Of a DNA stretch of 45,622 nucleotides, positions 24,264-32,689 are shown in pieces (the first letter of the stretch is position 1; each line of letters opens with the position of its first letter). Under the pieces are notes generated by a model that saw only the letters and a list, made by a program, of their open reading frames with translations, did no database searches and had not been told where the DNA came from. Source of the DNA: Marininema mesophilum (GTDB lineage: Bacteria > Bacillota > Bacilli > Thermoactinomycetales > DSM-45169); contig NZ_FNNQ01000019.1 in the NCBI RefSeq assembly GCF_900106775.1, positions 1-45,622 on the forward strand, in the 5' to 3' direction. The position numbers and the translations under genes are program-made.

Positions 24264-24935
24264 ATGACGACGTTCAATCGAATCAAAGGAGCTTGGCTGC
24301 TATTTATCTATCTAGCTGTTGCCCTAATATTGACCGGTACGTTGATCGATAGCTTTTTTGAGGTCGCAGAGGATGTACAAGAGCGCGAAACCTGGGGGTT
24401 GGATCAACTCGGTATTTCCTGGTCATTAAACATGGAATCCCCTACACTTACTGCGATCATGAAAGGAGTTACGGAGTTAGGGTCAGTAAAATGGTTGTTG
24501 ACAGGTACAGTAATAGTCGTGCTTATCCTTCTTATCCGGCGCCAAGTTCAGTATGCGGTAGTGGTTGCGATGGGGATGCTTGGAACCTCTGGGATGAATA
24601 CGTTGCTGAAGAATGCCTATGAACGATCTCGTCCAGAGAACTCCTTAATCGATGCCGATGGGTATAGTTTTCCGAGTGGTCATAGTATGGGGGCGATTTC
24701 ATTTTTTAGCCTCCTGTTGTATTTAGCTTGGAAAAGTCGTCTTTCCTATCCGGTAAAGGTCATTCTAACTGGGGCTTGGCTTCTTCTCATTCTTCTGATC
24801 GGTTGGAGCCGAGTCTATCTGGGTGCCCATTATCCGACCGATGTAGTGGCAGGCTATGCGGCAGGGGCTACAATTATCCTGCAGTGCATTCTTGTGAAAG
24901 AAATATACAACCATCTACAGCGCGCTCATAGATAG
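24264..24935 (+). CDS. PAP2-family membrane phosphatase
   Basis: 223 residues with about six membrane helices. The three PAP2 motifs are present: KNAYERSRP (KxxxxxxRP, about residues 116-124), PSGHS (about 137-141), and SRVYLGAHYPTDVVAG (SRxxxxxHxxxD, about 182-197). Family members dephosphorylate undecaprenyl pyrophosphate, phosphatidic acid or phosphatidylglycerol phosphate on the outer face; Bacillus YodM/BcrC-like roles are possible. GGGAGG precedes the ATG. Confidence 0.9.
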   Translation: MTTFNRIKGAWLLFIYLAVALILTGTLIDSFFEVAEDVQERETWGLDQLGISWSLNMESPTLTAIMKGVTELGSVKWLLTGTVIVVLILLIRRQVQYAVVVAMGMLGTSGMNTLLKNAYERSRPENSLIDADGYSFPSGHSMGAISFFSLLLYLAWKSRLSYPVKVILTGAWLLLILLIGWSRVYLGAHYPTDVVAGYAAGATIILQCILVKEIYNHLQRAHR

Positions 24936-25223
24936 TTGGTATAGGTACCATTCAGGCGGGCAAACGGAGAGGGGAATCTTGTTTCCCTCTGGTATGTTAT
25001 GTGTTACTTTTTACCCGATGATGTATAATAGGAACAAAGCCGCTATCACGATTCGACACGCTCATACGTACACTCTTCTAAGCACGTTGCTCATATCCTA
25101 GAAAAGCAGGGGTTAGAGCAACGCCGACTTTCATCCCACCCTTAAAGAGTGGGGCTTTCAGACGGTGGTTAGCTAAAAGAAGAAATTAGAAAAAGCCGAT
25201 GTGGTTTTTTCTTTTGTTAAAAA
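24936..25223. other. Gap between the PAP2 gene and copA with a hairpin resembling an IS605 right end
   Basis: No ORF. A TATAAT lies at 25023-25028. At about 25132-25160 a CCCAC-CTTAAAG-GTGGG hairpin is preceded by ATC and followed by GCTTTC. This resembles the terminal hairpin of IS605-type right ends and of TnpB guide RNAs, so it may be a solo remnant. Confidence 0.3.
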
Positions 25224-25242
25224 TATACCCAGTAGGGGTATT
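25224..25242. promoter_or_regulatory. CsoR operator upstream of copA
   Basis: TATACCC-AGTA-GGGGTAT is the classic CsoR site (TACCC...GGGTA dyad). It lies 17 bp before the copA start and overlaps the likely promoter region. The regulator itself is encoded 42 bp after copA. Confidence 0.85.
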
Positions 25243-25258
25243 TGAAGGGGTGAAATTA

Positions 25259-27652
25259 ATGAGTGAGAAAGCATCCTTGCGAATTAGTGGAATGACCTGT
25301 GCGACCTGTGCCAATCGGATTGAAAAAGGAGTCGGCAAACTGGCAGGTGTTCAGTCGGTGCAGGTTAATCTTGCTACAGAGAATGCGTCCGTTTACTATG
25401 ATCCAGAGCAGGTAAGCCTTTCACAAATTGAAGGGAAAGTGAGCGAGTTAGGTTATGGAACGGTTCACGAGGAGGTAGATCTTCTGATCGGTGGAATGAC
25501 CTGCGCCGCCTGTGCCCAGCGTATTGAAAAGGGGCTGAGCCGGTTAAAGGGTGTGAGTGCGGTCCATGTAAATTTGGCGACAGAAAGAGCCCATGTCGTC
25601 TATTCATCTGGGTTGGTCACAGAGGAGGGTTTGATCAACCAGATTGGAAAATTGGGGTATACTGCTAAACCTGATATGAAAGAAAAAGAGAGTGACGAAG
25701 AAACGAGTCGCAACACTCAAAAATATAAATTGATTGCTTCCGCTCTGCTCTCTTCCCCGCTTTTATGGGCGATGGTTTCCCACTTTTCATTTACCTCCTT
25801 TATCTGGGTACCTGATGGATTTACCAATCCGCTATTTCAGTTATTAGTAGCCACACCGATTCAGTTTGTGATCGGATGGCAGTTTTATGTTGGGGCATAT
25901 AAAGCAGTGAAAAATCGTAGTGCCAACATGGATGTCCTGGTGGCTTTAGGAACCTCAGCAGCTTATTTCTATAGTCTTTTCCTTACGCTACGTTCTTGGG
26001 GACACAGTGGACATGGGATTCCACTCTATTTTGAAACAAGTGCGATTCTGATTACCCTGATTTTATTGGGGAAATTATTGGAAGCGAAGGCGAAGGGACG
26101 AACAACGGTAGCGATCAAGAAATTGATGGGACTTCGGGCAAAGGTGGCTACTGTGATACGCAATGGTAGTGAGATTTCTGTGCCTGTAGCGGAAGTCATG
26201 GTAGGGGATACGGTCATTGTAAAACCCGGAGATAAGATTCCTGTGGATGGTGAAGTGATTTCTGGCACTTCTGCTGTGGATGAATCGATGTTAACAGGGG
26301 AAAGTTTGCCGATTGAAAAACAAAACGGTGATAAAGTGATTGGCGCGACGGTTAATGGGAATGGAGTGTTACGGGTACGAGCCGATAAAGTGGGGAAAGA
26401 GACTGCTTTAGCGCAAATTATTCAGGTGGTTGAAGAGGCACAAGGTTCAAAAGCTCCAATCCAACGGATCGCAGATCGTATCTCCGGAATATTTGTTCCG
26501 GTGGTGATCGGGATTGCTCTAGTGACATTTCTTATCTGGTTTCTAGGAGTGCGTCCAGGAGATTTTGCGATTGCTTTGGAACATACCATTGCAGTTTTGG
26601 TAATCGCGTGTCCCTGTGCCTTAGGCTTAGCAACCCCTACTTCCATCATGGCAGGATCCGGTCGTGCGGCGGAGCTAGGAATCCTGTTTAAAAGTGGAGA
26701 GCATTTAGAGACGACCCATCAAATTGATGAAGTTGTGCTTGATAAAACAGGGACGGTGACAAAAGGGAAGCCAGAGCTGACGGATATTCTTCCCTTCGAG
26801 ATGGATGAAAAGAAGTTTTTCTCCTTGATCGGCTCTGCTGAAAAAGAATCGGAGCACCCGATTGCTGGAGCGATTGTAGTTGGGGTGAAGGGCAGAGGGG
26901 CCCAACTGCAAACACCCGATGAGTTTACGGCGATTCCCGGGGAGGGTGTTCGTGCCCATGTTTTTACTAAAGAAGTCTTAATCGGTACGCGAAGGTTGAT
27001 GAAGCGTTATGATATTGACGGTAGTGAAGCAGAAGAGACTATTCGTTCCTTAGAGGATGAAGGAAAGACAGCCATGTTTGTCGCGGTGGATCGTCAAGTA
27101 GCAGGGGTGATCGCTGTAGCGGATACCGTAAAGGAATCTTCAAAGGAGGCTATTCAGCAATTACAGCAGATGGGACTCCAGGTATCGTTACTTACTGGGG
27201 ATAATGAGCGTACTGCTCAGGCAATTGCTCGGGAGGTGGGTATTTCAGCGGTGATCGCGGAGGTATTGCCGGAGCAAAAAGCGACAGAGGTCAAAAAATT
27301 ACAATCCGCCGGCCATCGGATAGCGATGGTTGGGGATGGGATCAATGACGCTCCTGCTTTGGTTACCGCAGATATCGGGATGGCGATGGGTACCGGTACG
27401 GATATAGCGATGGAGGCAGCGGATATCACCCTGATGAGAGGGGACCTTCGAAGTGTTGCTGATGCGATTCGAACAAGTAAAAAAACGGTTGGAAACATTC
27501 AGCAAAACTTGTTTTGGGCATTGGCATATAACGTGATCGGCATTCCGATTGCCGCTGCTGGGTTTTTGGCACCTTGGTTAGCAGGTGCGGCGATGGCCTT
27601 TAGTTCCGTCTCCGTTGTACTCAATGCACTCCGATTACAACGCATGAAATGA
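25259..27652 (+). CDS. copA: Copper-exporting P1B-type ATPase CopA
   Basis: 797 residues from ATG 25259, which follows AAGGGGTG; an earlier in-frame ATG at 25199 would read through the operator. Two heavy-metal domains (GMTCATC and GMTCAAC, Cu(I)-binding CxxC) are followed by eight membrane helices, the intramembrane CPC motif (IACPCALGLATP), the phosphorylation site DKTGTVTKGKP, the SEHP motif (ESEHPIAGA), and GDGINDAPAL. It pumps Cu(I) out of the cytoplasm. It is regulated by CsoR through the operator above. Unlike in Bacillus, no copZ chaperone is found next to it. Confidence 0.96.
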   Translation: MSEKASLRISGMTCATCANRIEKGVGKLAGVQSVQVNLATENASVYYDPEQVSLSQIEGKVSELGYGTVHEEVDLLIGGMTCAACAQRIEKGLSRLKGVSAVHVNLATERAHVVYSSGLVTEEGLINQIGKLGYTAKPDMKEKESDEETSRNTQKYKLIASALLSSPLLWAMVSHFSFTSFIWVPDGFTNPLFQLLVATPIQFVIGWQFYVGAYKAVKNRSANMDVLVALGTSAAYFYSLFLTLRSWGHSGHGIPLYFETSAILITLILLGKLLEAKAKGRTTVAIKKLMGLRAKVATVIRNGSEISVPVAEVMVGDTVIVKPGDKIPVDGEVISGTSAVDESMLTGESLPIEKQNGDKVIGATVNGNGVLRVRADKVGKETALAQIIQVVEEAQGSKAPIQRIADRISGIFVPVVIGIALVTFLIWFLGVRPGDFAIALEHTIAVLVIACPCALGLATPTSIMAGSGRAAELGILFKSGEHLETTHQIDEVVLDKTGTVTKGKPELTDILPFEMDEKKFFSLIGSAEKESEHPIAGAIVVGVKGRGAQLQTPDEFTAIPGEGVRAHVFTKEVLIGTRRLMKRYDIDGSEAEETIRSLEDEGKTAMFVAVDRQVAGVIAVADTVKESSKEAIQQLQQMGLQVSLLTGDNERTAQAIAREVGISAVIAEVLPEQKATEVKKLQSAGHRIAMVGDGINDAPALVTADIGMAMGTGTDIAMEAADITLMRGDLRSVADAIRTSKKTVGNIQQNLFWALAYNVIGIPIAAAGFLAPWLAGAAMAFSSVSVVLNALRLQRMK

Positions 27653-27694
27653 AAGGTACTCCACAGAAGGTTAGATAAGAAAGGAGGAAAGGTT

Positions 27695-28051
27695 ATGGAG
27701 AAGAGTCATGCAGATAAGGAGCATCACGATACGTCAAATGAAGAGGTGTGTAATATGAACGAAGAAAAGCTACGTCAAAGCCATCATTCTAAAGAGGTTA
27801 AGAGTAATTTGACCGCTCGGTTAAATCGTATTGAGGGACAGATACGAGGAGTGCGTCGTCTGATTGATCAAGACACTTATTGTGATGATGTATTGACTCA
27901 GATTGCAGCCGCTCAATCAGCTTTAAATAGTGTGACCCGAATTCTCCTTGAGGGGCATTTGAAGCATTGTGTTGTGGAAAAAATTCGGGCGGGAGACGAT
28001 GATGTAGTCGAAGAATTACTTGTCACTATCCATCGGCTAATGAAAAAGTGA
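27695..28051 (+). CDS. csoR: Copper-sensing repressor CsoR
   Basis: 118 residues with the helical CsoR/DUF156 core: LTARLNRIEGQIRGVRRLIDQ followed by the Cu(I)-binding triad, Cys in TYCDDVL, His and Cys in LEGHLKHCV. Cu(I) binding frees the DNA, so copA is switched on by copper. The first 30 residues are a His-rich extension (HADKEHHD..., QSHHSK) unlike the short N termini of typical CsoR, though an internal ATG at 27755 gives a shorter start. AAGGAGG precedes the first ATG. It is likely co-transcribed with copA. Confidence 0.92.
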   Translation: MEKSHADKEHHDTSNEEVCNMNEEKLRQSHHSKEVKSNLTARLNRIEGQIRGVRRLIDQDTYCDDVLTQIAAAQSALNSVTRILLEGHLKHCVVEKIRAGDDDVVEELLVTIHRLMKK

Positions 28052-28159
28052 CATATGTATGTGGTAAAGTCTGGTCTGTTTTTATTTCTGGGCAAAATTA
28101 GTTTACAATGATAGATAGTGTCTTTAGAGCAATTTGCAAAGTATAGGAGTGAATGTAGC

Positions 28160-29074
28160 ATGTCGAATACGCACCCATATCAGGTGTTACTATATTATCA
28201 CTATGTGCCTATTGAAGATCCTGAAGCTTTTACTGTTGAGCATCTTCGCTTTTGTAATGAGTTAGGTTTGAAAGGGAGGATCCTTATTGCGGAGGAGGGC
28301 ATCAACGGAACAGTATCCGGGCCTATACCGGCTACCCAGGCATATATGGATGCTATGCACCAAGATCCGCGTTTTAAAGATATGGTGTTTAAGATGGACC
28401 CCCATGAGGGTGATGCATTTAAAAAGATGCATGTACGCCATAAAAAAGAACTGGTTACCTTCCGCGTGGATAAAGAACTAGACCCTAATCATTCTTCCGG
28501 AAATCGTCTATCTCCTGAGGAATTCCATCGCGAGATGCAGGAGGAAGACGTGGTGATCCTGGATGGACGTACTGGTTATGAATACGATCTCGGACACTTT
28601 ACCAATGCGATCCGCCCCGATGTGGATTCCTTCCGTGAGTTTCCGCAGTGGATCCGTGAAAACTTAAGCGATAAAAAGGATAAGAAGATCCTCACTTATT
28701 GTACAGGAGGAATTCGCTGTGAAAAATTGAGCGCGTTTATGCTAGACGAAGGTTTTACTGACGTGTCTCAATTGCAAGGTGGGATTGTTACCTATGGTAA
28801 GGATCCAGAGGTAAAGGGTGAAGGGTTTAAAGGAAAGTGTTTTGTTTTTGATGAGCGGATGTCCGTACCCATTAACCAAGTGGATGAAAGTATTGTGAGC
28901 CATTGCTGTCACTGCGGCAAACCAACGACTCGCTATGTAAACTGCACAAATGATAATGATAAGTGCCATGATCTTCATTTTAACTGTGAAGAGTGTGGAG
29001 AAAAATATGATGGTTATTGCAATCATTGTTATGAACAGAACAGCAAAAAGAAGGAAAAGGAAGCACAAATCTAA
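28160..29074 (+). CDS. trhO: tRNA uridine-34 hydroxylase TrhO (rhodanese family, UPF0176)
   Basis: 304 residues from ATG 28160, which lies 10 nt after AGGAG. The N-terminal UPF0176 domain (residues 5-100, ILIAEEGINGTVSG) is followed by a rhodanese domain with the catalytic loop YCTGGIRCEKLS (about residues 187-198). A C-terminal cysteine-rich tail (CCHCGKPTTRYVNC, CEECG, CNHCY) probably binds zinc. TrhO hydroxylates U34 of tRNA to ho5U. A strong terminator follows. Confidence 0.9.
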   Translation: MSNTHPYQVLLYYHYVPIEDPEAFTVEHLRFCNELGLKGRILIAEEGINGTVSGPIPATQAYMDAMHQDPRFKDMVFKMDPHEGDAFKKMHVRHKKELVTFRVDKELDPNHSSGNRLSPEEFHREMQEEDVVILDGRTGYEYDLGHFTNAIRPDVDSFREFPQWIRENLSDKKDKKILTYCTGGIRCEKLSAFMLDEGFTDVSQLQGGIVTYGKDPEVKGEGFKGKCFVFDERMSVPINQVDESIVSHCCHCGKPTTRYVNCTNDNDKCHDLHFNCEECGEKYDGYCNHCYEQNSKKKEKEAQI

Positions 29075-29100
29075 AACCCGTCGGTGGACGGGTTTTTTTA
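29073..29100 (+). terminator. Intrinsic terminator after trhO
   Basis: AAACCCGTC and GACGGGTTT form the stem around GGTG, followed by T residues. Confidence 0.92.
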
Positions 29101-29189
29101 GTAGTATCGGATAATTGCACATGACTCTCTCTTTCCAATTGATTATTAAATATATGGTTTTTAGTATGTGATTCTCATGGAAATTTCAT

Positions 29190-29217
29190 TTGCCATTTCT
29201 GGTACTTGTTCTATGAT
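29190..29217 (+). promoter_or_regulatory. Promoter of the first HTH-TPR regulator
   Basis: The -35 is TTGCCA (29190-29195), the spacer is 16 bp and the -10 is TATGAT (29212-29217). Confidence 0.65.
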
Positions 29218-29252
29218 AGTATCATTGGCGGGCTCGGAAGGGAGAGAATATT

Positions 29253-30602
29253 GTGTCGACCGTAGGGATACATGAGATCGGTGAAATGATTAGAAAGATA
29301 CGAAAGGAACGCGGGCTTCGAATTGATGATGTGGCAGATGAAAATATTTCCCCTGCAACGATAAGTAATTTGGAACGAGGAGTCCCCCATGTTAAGCAAG
29401 AGAAATTAACTTATTTATTAGAGAAACTGAATGTTTCGATGGAGAAGCTGCCTCAATTGATGGTAAGTGAACAAAAAAAACTGGAAGAAGTAAGGTTTAA
29501 ACTCTGTGCGATCGAGTCTATGGAACGCATCGGGCAAACCCATCAGGCACTCCTTGAATTAGATCAATTGGAAAAGCCGGATGATCACCCCTATGCTGCT
29601 GAAATATACTGGCTGAAAGGCATCTGCTGTATGAATGAAAAAAACTATCGGCGGGCTGAACGAGAATTAACCAACGCGCTTCGATTAAGTGGGCAAAACC
29701 CTTTAGCCCAGGCGGAGAATATCGAAGCCCTAAGCTTTAATGCACTCAGTGTCTGTAGTTATTATCGGGATGATTTACATACAGCACTTAAGTATACTGA
29801 GAACGGGCTCCAAGTATTTAACTCTGAAGGAGGCCGTCGATATGGGAAATATCTTCTTACGCTAAATAAAGCCTTATATTTAGAGCGCCTCGACCGCATC
29901 ATGGATGGAATGAAAGTGGTAGAAGAAGTGTGGAAAGAGATGGATCAGATTGAGAAAATAGATACCATACTAGGCTTTTATTGTTTAAGAGCGGAGTTAT
30001 TACGCAAAAGCGGTTCTCTAGATTCCGCGATCCATTACGGACAAATGGGGAGGAAATTAGCCAGTTTAAACGATAAACCCAGGTATGTTTTTGATTTGTG
30101 GATTGTATTGGGAAGTACCTACACCGCAAAAATGGACTTTGCCAAGGCAGAAATGTGTTTTCAAATTGCGATGTCGGTTCCTGAGGAGTATAGAGGAAAC
30201 GGTAGGTACATTCGTGCTTGTATCCAAATGGGATCCCTCTATATCCAATTGGAAAAATGGACAGAAGCGGAAGAAGTTTTACAAACAGCCATCGATAAAT
30301 CAGAAGCGATCAATAGCCCGTATAATTTAGCGGCCTCCTCTATTTCTCTGGGAGTATGCTTTTTTAAACAGAATCGAATAGATGAGGCGATCTCCTGTTA
30401 TCACTGTGGTATCGGATTGGCCCGGCAGTATGGGTACCCGGAGAAAGAGTATCAAGGCTGGTATCAGCTTGCTAAATGTTATAAGGGTCGGGATGAGGAA
30501 CAATTCCAGCGATGTACCGTCCATATGTTCAATGTTCAAGATCGATTAAATGATCCATTGGGGACAGTAAATGATCATGAAGTAAGTGAAAAAATATGGT
30601 AA
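29253..30602 (+). CDS. HTH-TPR regulator, RRNPP-like (paralogue 1)
   Basis: 449 residues from GTG 29253, 8 nt after AAGGGAG. An Xre-type helix-turn-helix fills residues 7-62 (IGEMIRKIRKERGLRIDDVA...ISPATISNLERGVPHV). The rest (about 70-440) is tetratricopeptide repeats, for example FAKAEMCFQIAMSVPEE and RIDEAISCYHCGIGLARQYG. The fold suits peptide-sensing regulators of the Rap/PlcR/NprR group, but no signal-peptide gene is seen next to it. The gene at 37549-38862 is a clear paralogue. Target genes are unknown. Confidence 0.82.
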   Translation: MSTVGIHEIGEMIRKIRKERGLRIDDVADENISPATISNLERGVPHVKQEKLTYLLEKLNVSMEKLPQLMVSEQKKLEEVRFKLCAIESMERIGQTHQALLELDQLEKPDDHPYAAEIYWLKGICCMNEKNYRRAERELTNALRLSGQNPLAQAENIEALSFNALSVCSYYRDDLHTALKYTENGLQVFNSEGGRRYGKYLLTLNKALYLERLDRIMDGMKVVEEVWKEMDQIEKIDTILGFYCLRAELLRKSGSLDSAIHYGQMGRKLASLNDKPRYVFDLWIVLGSTYTAKMDFAKAEMCFQIAMSVPEEYRGNGRYIRACIQMGSLYIQLEKWTEAEEVLQTAIDKSEAINSPYNLAASSISLGVCFFKQNRIDEAISCYHCGIGLARQYGYPEKEYQGWYQLAKCYKGRDEEQFQRCTVHMFNVQDRLNDPLGTVNDHEVSEKIW

Positions 30603-30655
30603 TTATTAAATAGAATAATAGTTATCCTCGATGCTTTTTTATAGGAGGTGTGTAG

Positions 30656-31342
30656 ATGGCAGTATCATTGCCAGGAGAGGTAGTACAAGGGATTTTTTTG
30701 GAACGACCCAATCGTTTCCAAGCCGTTGTAGAGATCCAGGGAATCCGTGAGATTGTTCATGTACCCAATACCGGTCGGATGAGTGGGTTGTTGGCACCAG
30801 GTATCGAGGTAGCTCTTGTCCGTTCAGATAACCCAAAGCGGAAGCATCCCTATAGCCTCACCCTTGTAAAAAAGAAGGGAACGTGGGTATGTGTGTACTC
30901 AGCCCTAGCGAATCGGGTCTTTGAGGATGGTATCCAAGGTGGGAGAGTGCGTGGAATCCAAGGTGAAGTGCGGCGGGAAGTGAAGTTTGGTGCAAGTCGG
31001 ATGGATTTTTACATGGAGGGAGAGCCTCCTACCTTGATTGAGGTGAAGTGTGTGACTTATGAAGAGAATGGGGTCGCTATGTTTCCGGATGCCCCTACCC
31101 AGCGTGGGCAAAAGCATGTTGGAGAATTGATCCAGGCTGTTGAGGAGGGTATGGGTGGAATGATTGCCTTTGTGGCTTTCATGGATTATGTAAACCACTT
31201 TACTCCCTATGATCGGATCGATCCTGTTTTAGGAGAACAACTTCGTAAAGCAGATTCAGTGGGAATCGATTTACGCGCTTATGTATGTTCGATTAATTTT
31301 GATGGGATTAAACTGGAGCAAGAGATTCCCGTCCTCCTGTAG
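30656..31342 (+). CDS. sfsA: SfsA family DNA/RNA nuclease
   Basis: 228 residues. N-terminal OB-like part (VVEIQGIREIVHVPNTGRMSGLL) and nuclease-like part (RMDFYMEGEPPTLIEVKCVTYEENGVAMFPDAPTQRGQKHVGEL). Known in Enterobacteria as a sugar-fermentation stimulation protein and more recently described as a nuclease. AGGAGG precedes the ATG. Its function in Firmicutes is not established. Confidence 0.9.
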   Translation: MAVSLPGEVVQGIFLERPNRFQAVVEIQGIREIVHVPNTGRMSGLLAPGIEVALVRSDNPKRKHPYSLTLVKKKGTWVCVYSALANRVFEDGIQGGRVRGIQGEVRREVKFGASRMDFYMEGEPPTLIEVKCVTYEENGVAMFPDAPTQRGQKHVGELIQAVEEGMGGMIAFVAFMDYVNHFTPYDRIDPVLGEQLRKADSVGIDLRAYVCSINFDGIKLEQEIPVLL

Positions 31343-31400
31343 CTTTTCGTATAGTATAGGTTTCCGTGGAAAAGCTATGGGCGAAAAGGAGGGATTTTTA

Positions 31401-31547
31401 ATGAAACAACATCGAGATGTTCAGCAAGACAGTGGAGAACAACAGAGGAAGCAGGCAGAAGCCAAAGATGCTGAAAATGGTATTCAGGTGAAGGCAGATG
31501 GAGCTGGTGATAAAAAGCTGGAAGGACCTGATCGCCCAAGTACTTAA
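31401..31547 (+). CDS. Small hydrophilic protein, 48 residues
   Basis: ATG 31401 follows AAAGGAGGG by 7 nt, and a perfect terminator follows the stop. The product (MKQHRDVQQDSGEQQRKQAE...) is charged, without hydrophobic segments or cysteines, and probably disordered. It is not recognised. It is similar in size and character to small spore or stress proteins. Placed 58 bp after sfsA, it may share its transcript. Confidence 0.6.
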   Translation: MKQHRDVQQDSGEQQRKQAEAKDAENGIQVKADGAGDKKLEGPDRPST

Positions 31548-31559
31548 TAGGAGATGTCA

Positions 31560-31588
31560 TAAAGCCGCAGCTTTTTGCGGCTTTTTTT
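31560..31588 (+). terminator. Intrinsic terminator after the 48-aa ORF
   Basis: AAAGCCGCA and TGCGGCTTT form the stem around GCTTTT, followed by T residues. Confidence 0.93.
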
Positions 31589-31685
31589 GCCAAGTGATAG
31601 AAGGGAAATAAATGCTGGAAGGATGTTTTTCAACAAACAGAATAGAATGAATTATGTGCTATGATGGGTGAAGGAGGTGTAGAGT

Positions 31686-32321
31686 ATGAAGAGACAATAC
31701 TACAAAGAGTTTTTTACTTTCCCTGATATCGTGGTGATGAACACCATCATGTTTGTAGGGTTAGTAGTGATCATCCCGAGTTTGAGTAGAGGATTTGTCT
31801 GGGTGGCGATTGTCGCAGGAATGATAGGCTATGCCATGAGTGAGTACCTCATCCATCGTTTTTTATTTCACCTTAAACCTCCAAGCAATCCTAATTTTCT
31901 ACGATTATTAAAACGATTGCATTATGATCATCATGTAGATCCTGATGATCTAAAACTTCTTTTTCTCCCTATATGGTATAGTATCCCATTGATTACATTA
32001 ACATCGGCGATTTTTTATGGTGTTACCAGGGATGGGATATTAACTGTAGCCTTTAGTGTAGGGGTAGTAGGATATCTACTCTACTATGAATGGAAACATT
32101 ATATTGCCCATCGCCCGTTAAAACCATGGACTCCCTGGGGGAGATACATGAAAAAAATGCACCTTTGGCACCACTTTAAAAATGAAAAGTACTGGTACGG
32201 AGTGACCCATCCATTGTTGGATAAAGCGATGGGAACCTATCCCTCTGAAAAAGAGACAAAGCGAAGCACTACGGTTAGAAATCTAGAGGGAGATGAAAAA
32301 CAGAAGGTTGTTGGACGTTGA
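31686..32321 (+). CDS. Fatty-acid hydroxylase/sterol-desaturase family membrane protein
   Basis: 211 residues with four hydrophobic helices and a di-iron histidine set: HRFLFH, HYDHH, HYIAH and HLWHHF. Members add hydroxyl groups to lipids or carotenoids using O2. The specific substrate is unknown. AAGGAGG lies shortly before the ATG at 31686. Stand-alone. Confidence 0.85.
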   Translation: MKRQYYKEFFTFPDIVVMNTIMFVGLVVIIPSLSRGFVWVAIVAGMIGYAMSEYLIHRFLFHLKPPSNPNFLRLLKRLHYDHHVDPDDLKLLFLPIWYSIPLITLTSAIFYGVTRDGILTVAFSVGVVGYLLYYEWKHYIAHRPLKPWTPWGRYMKKMHLWHHFKNEKYWYGVTHPLLDKAMGTYPSEKETKRSTTVRNLEGDEKQKVVGR

Positions 32322-32332
32322 ACGGATGAAAA

Positions 32333-32346
32333 TGAAAGCGCTTTCT
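32333..32346. promoter_or_regulatory. cre-like palindrome downstream of the hydroxylase gene
   Basis: TGAAAGCGCTTTCT differs from the perfect cre dyad TGAAAGCGCTTTCA by one base. It lies 82 bp upstream of the -10 of the following leader transcript and 12 bp after the hydroxylase stop. Confidence 0.5.
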
Positions 32347-32403
32347 CATGTCGCTATAACCTCCCTTTGATGGGAATAAAATGCCTTATCTATTTGGAAT
32401 CAT

Positions 32404-32433
32404 TTGCAGATCATGGGGAGGTTCGAGTATAAT
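32404..32433 (+). promoter_or_regulatory. Promoter of the 42-aa ORF / ABC-F leader
   Basis: The -35 is TTGCAG (32404-32409), the spacer is 18 bp and the -10 is TATAAT (32428-32433). Confidence 0.65.
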
Positions 32434-32467
32434 AAAACTAATTATGGACGAAAGGAGTGAAGGAAGA

Positions 32468-32596
32468 ATGCGTGCCGGAATCATTAGCGTAATGGACTGG
32501 TTTACCGTTGTGATCTCTGAAATTACCTATCGAAAAGTTAATAACGGGATAGCTGTGTCCAAAATTAGCGCTAGGGAATATCCGGATTACGCGTAA
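32468..32596 (+). CDS. Small ORF of 42 residues in the ABC-F leader (possible leader peptide)
   Basis: ATG 32468 follows AAAGGAG; 24 nt further upstream an in-frame ATG lacks a ribosome site. The product begins MRAGIISVMDWFTVVISEIT, with a hydrophobic first half and a basic, charged end, and does not resemble a known family. It starts 35 bp after the promoter -10 and ends 37 bp before a strong terminator, after which the ABC-F gene begins. That order (promoter, short ORF, terminator, ABC-F) suggests a translated attenuator. Confidence 0.55.
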   Translation: MRAGIISVMDWFTVVISEITYRKVNNGIAVSKISAREYPDYA

Positions 32597-32632
32597 GCTT
32601 CCTTCACCGCTCCGCAATGTACGGGATTTGCG

Positions 32633-32662
32633 AAGCCACAGGGACCTTACCTGTGGCTTTTT
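32633..32662 (+). terminator. Intrinsic terminator / attenuator before the ABC-F gene
   Basis: AAGCCACAGG pairs with CCTGTGGCTT around a GACCTTA loop, followed by TTT. It ends 28 bp before the ABC-F ATG. Confidence 0.9.
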
Positions 32663-32689
32663 GTGTACCCAAAAAGGAGAGAACGTCCT

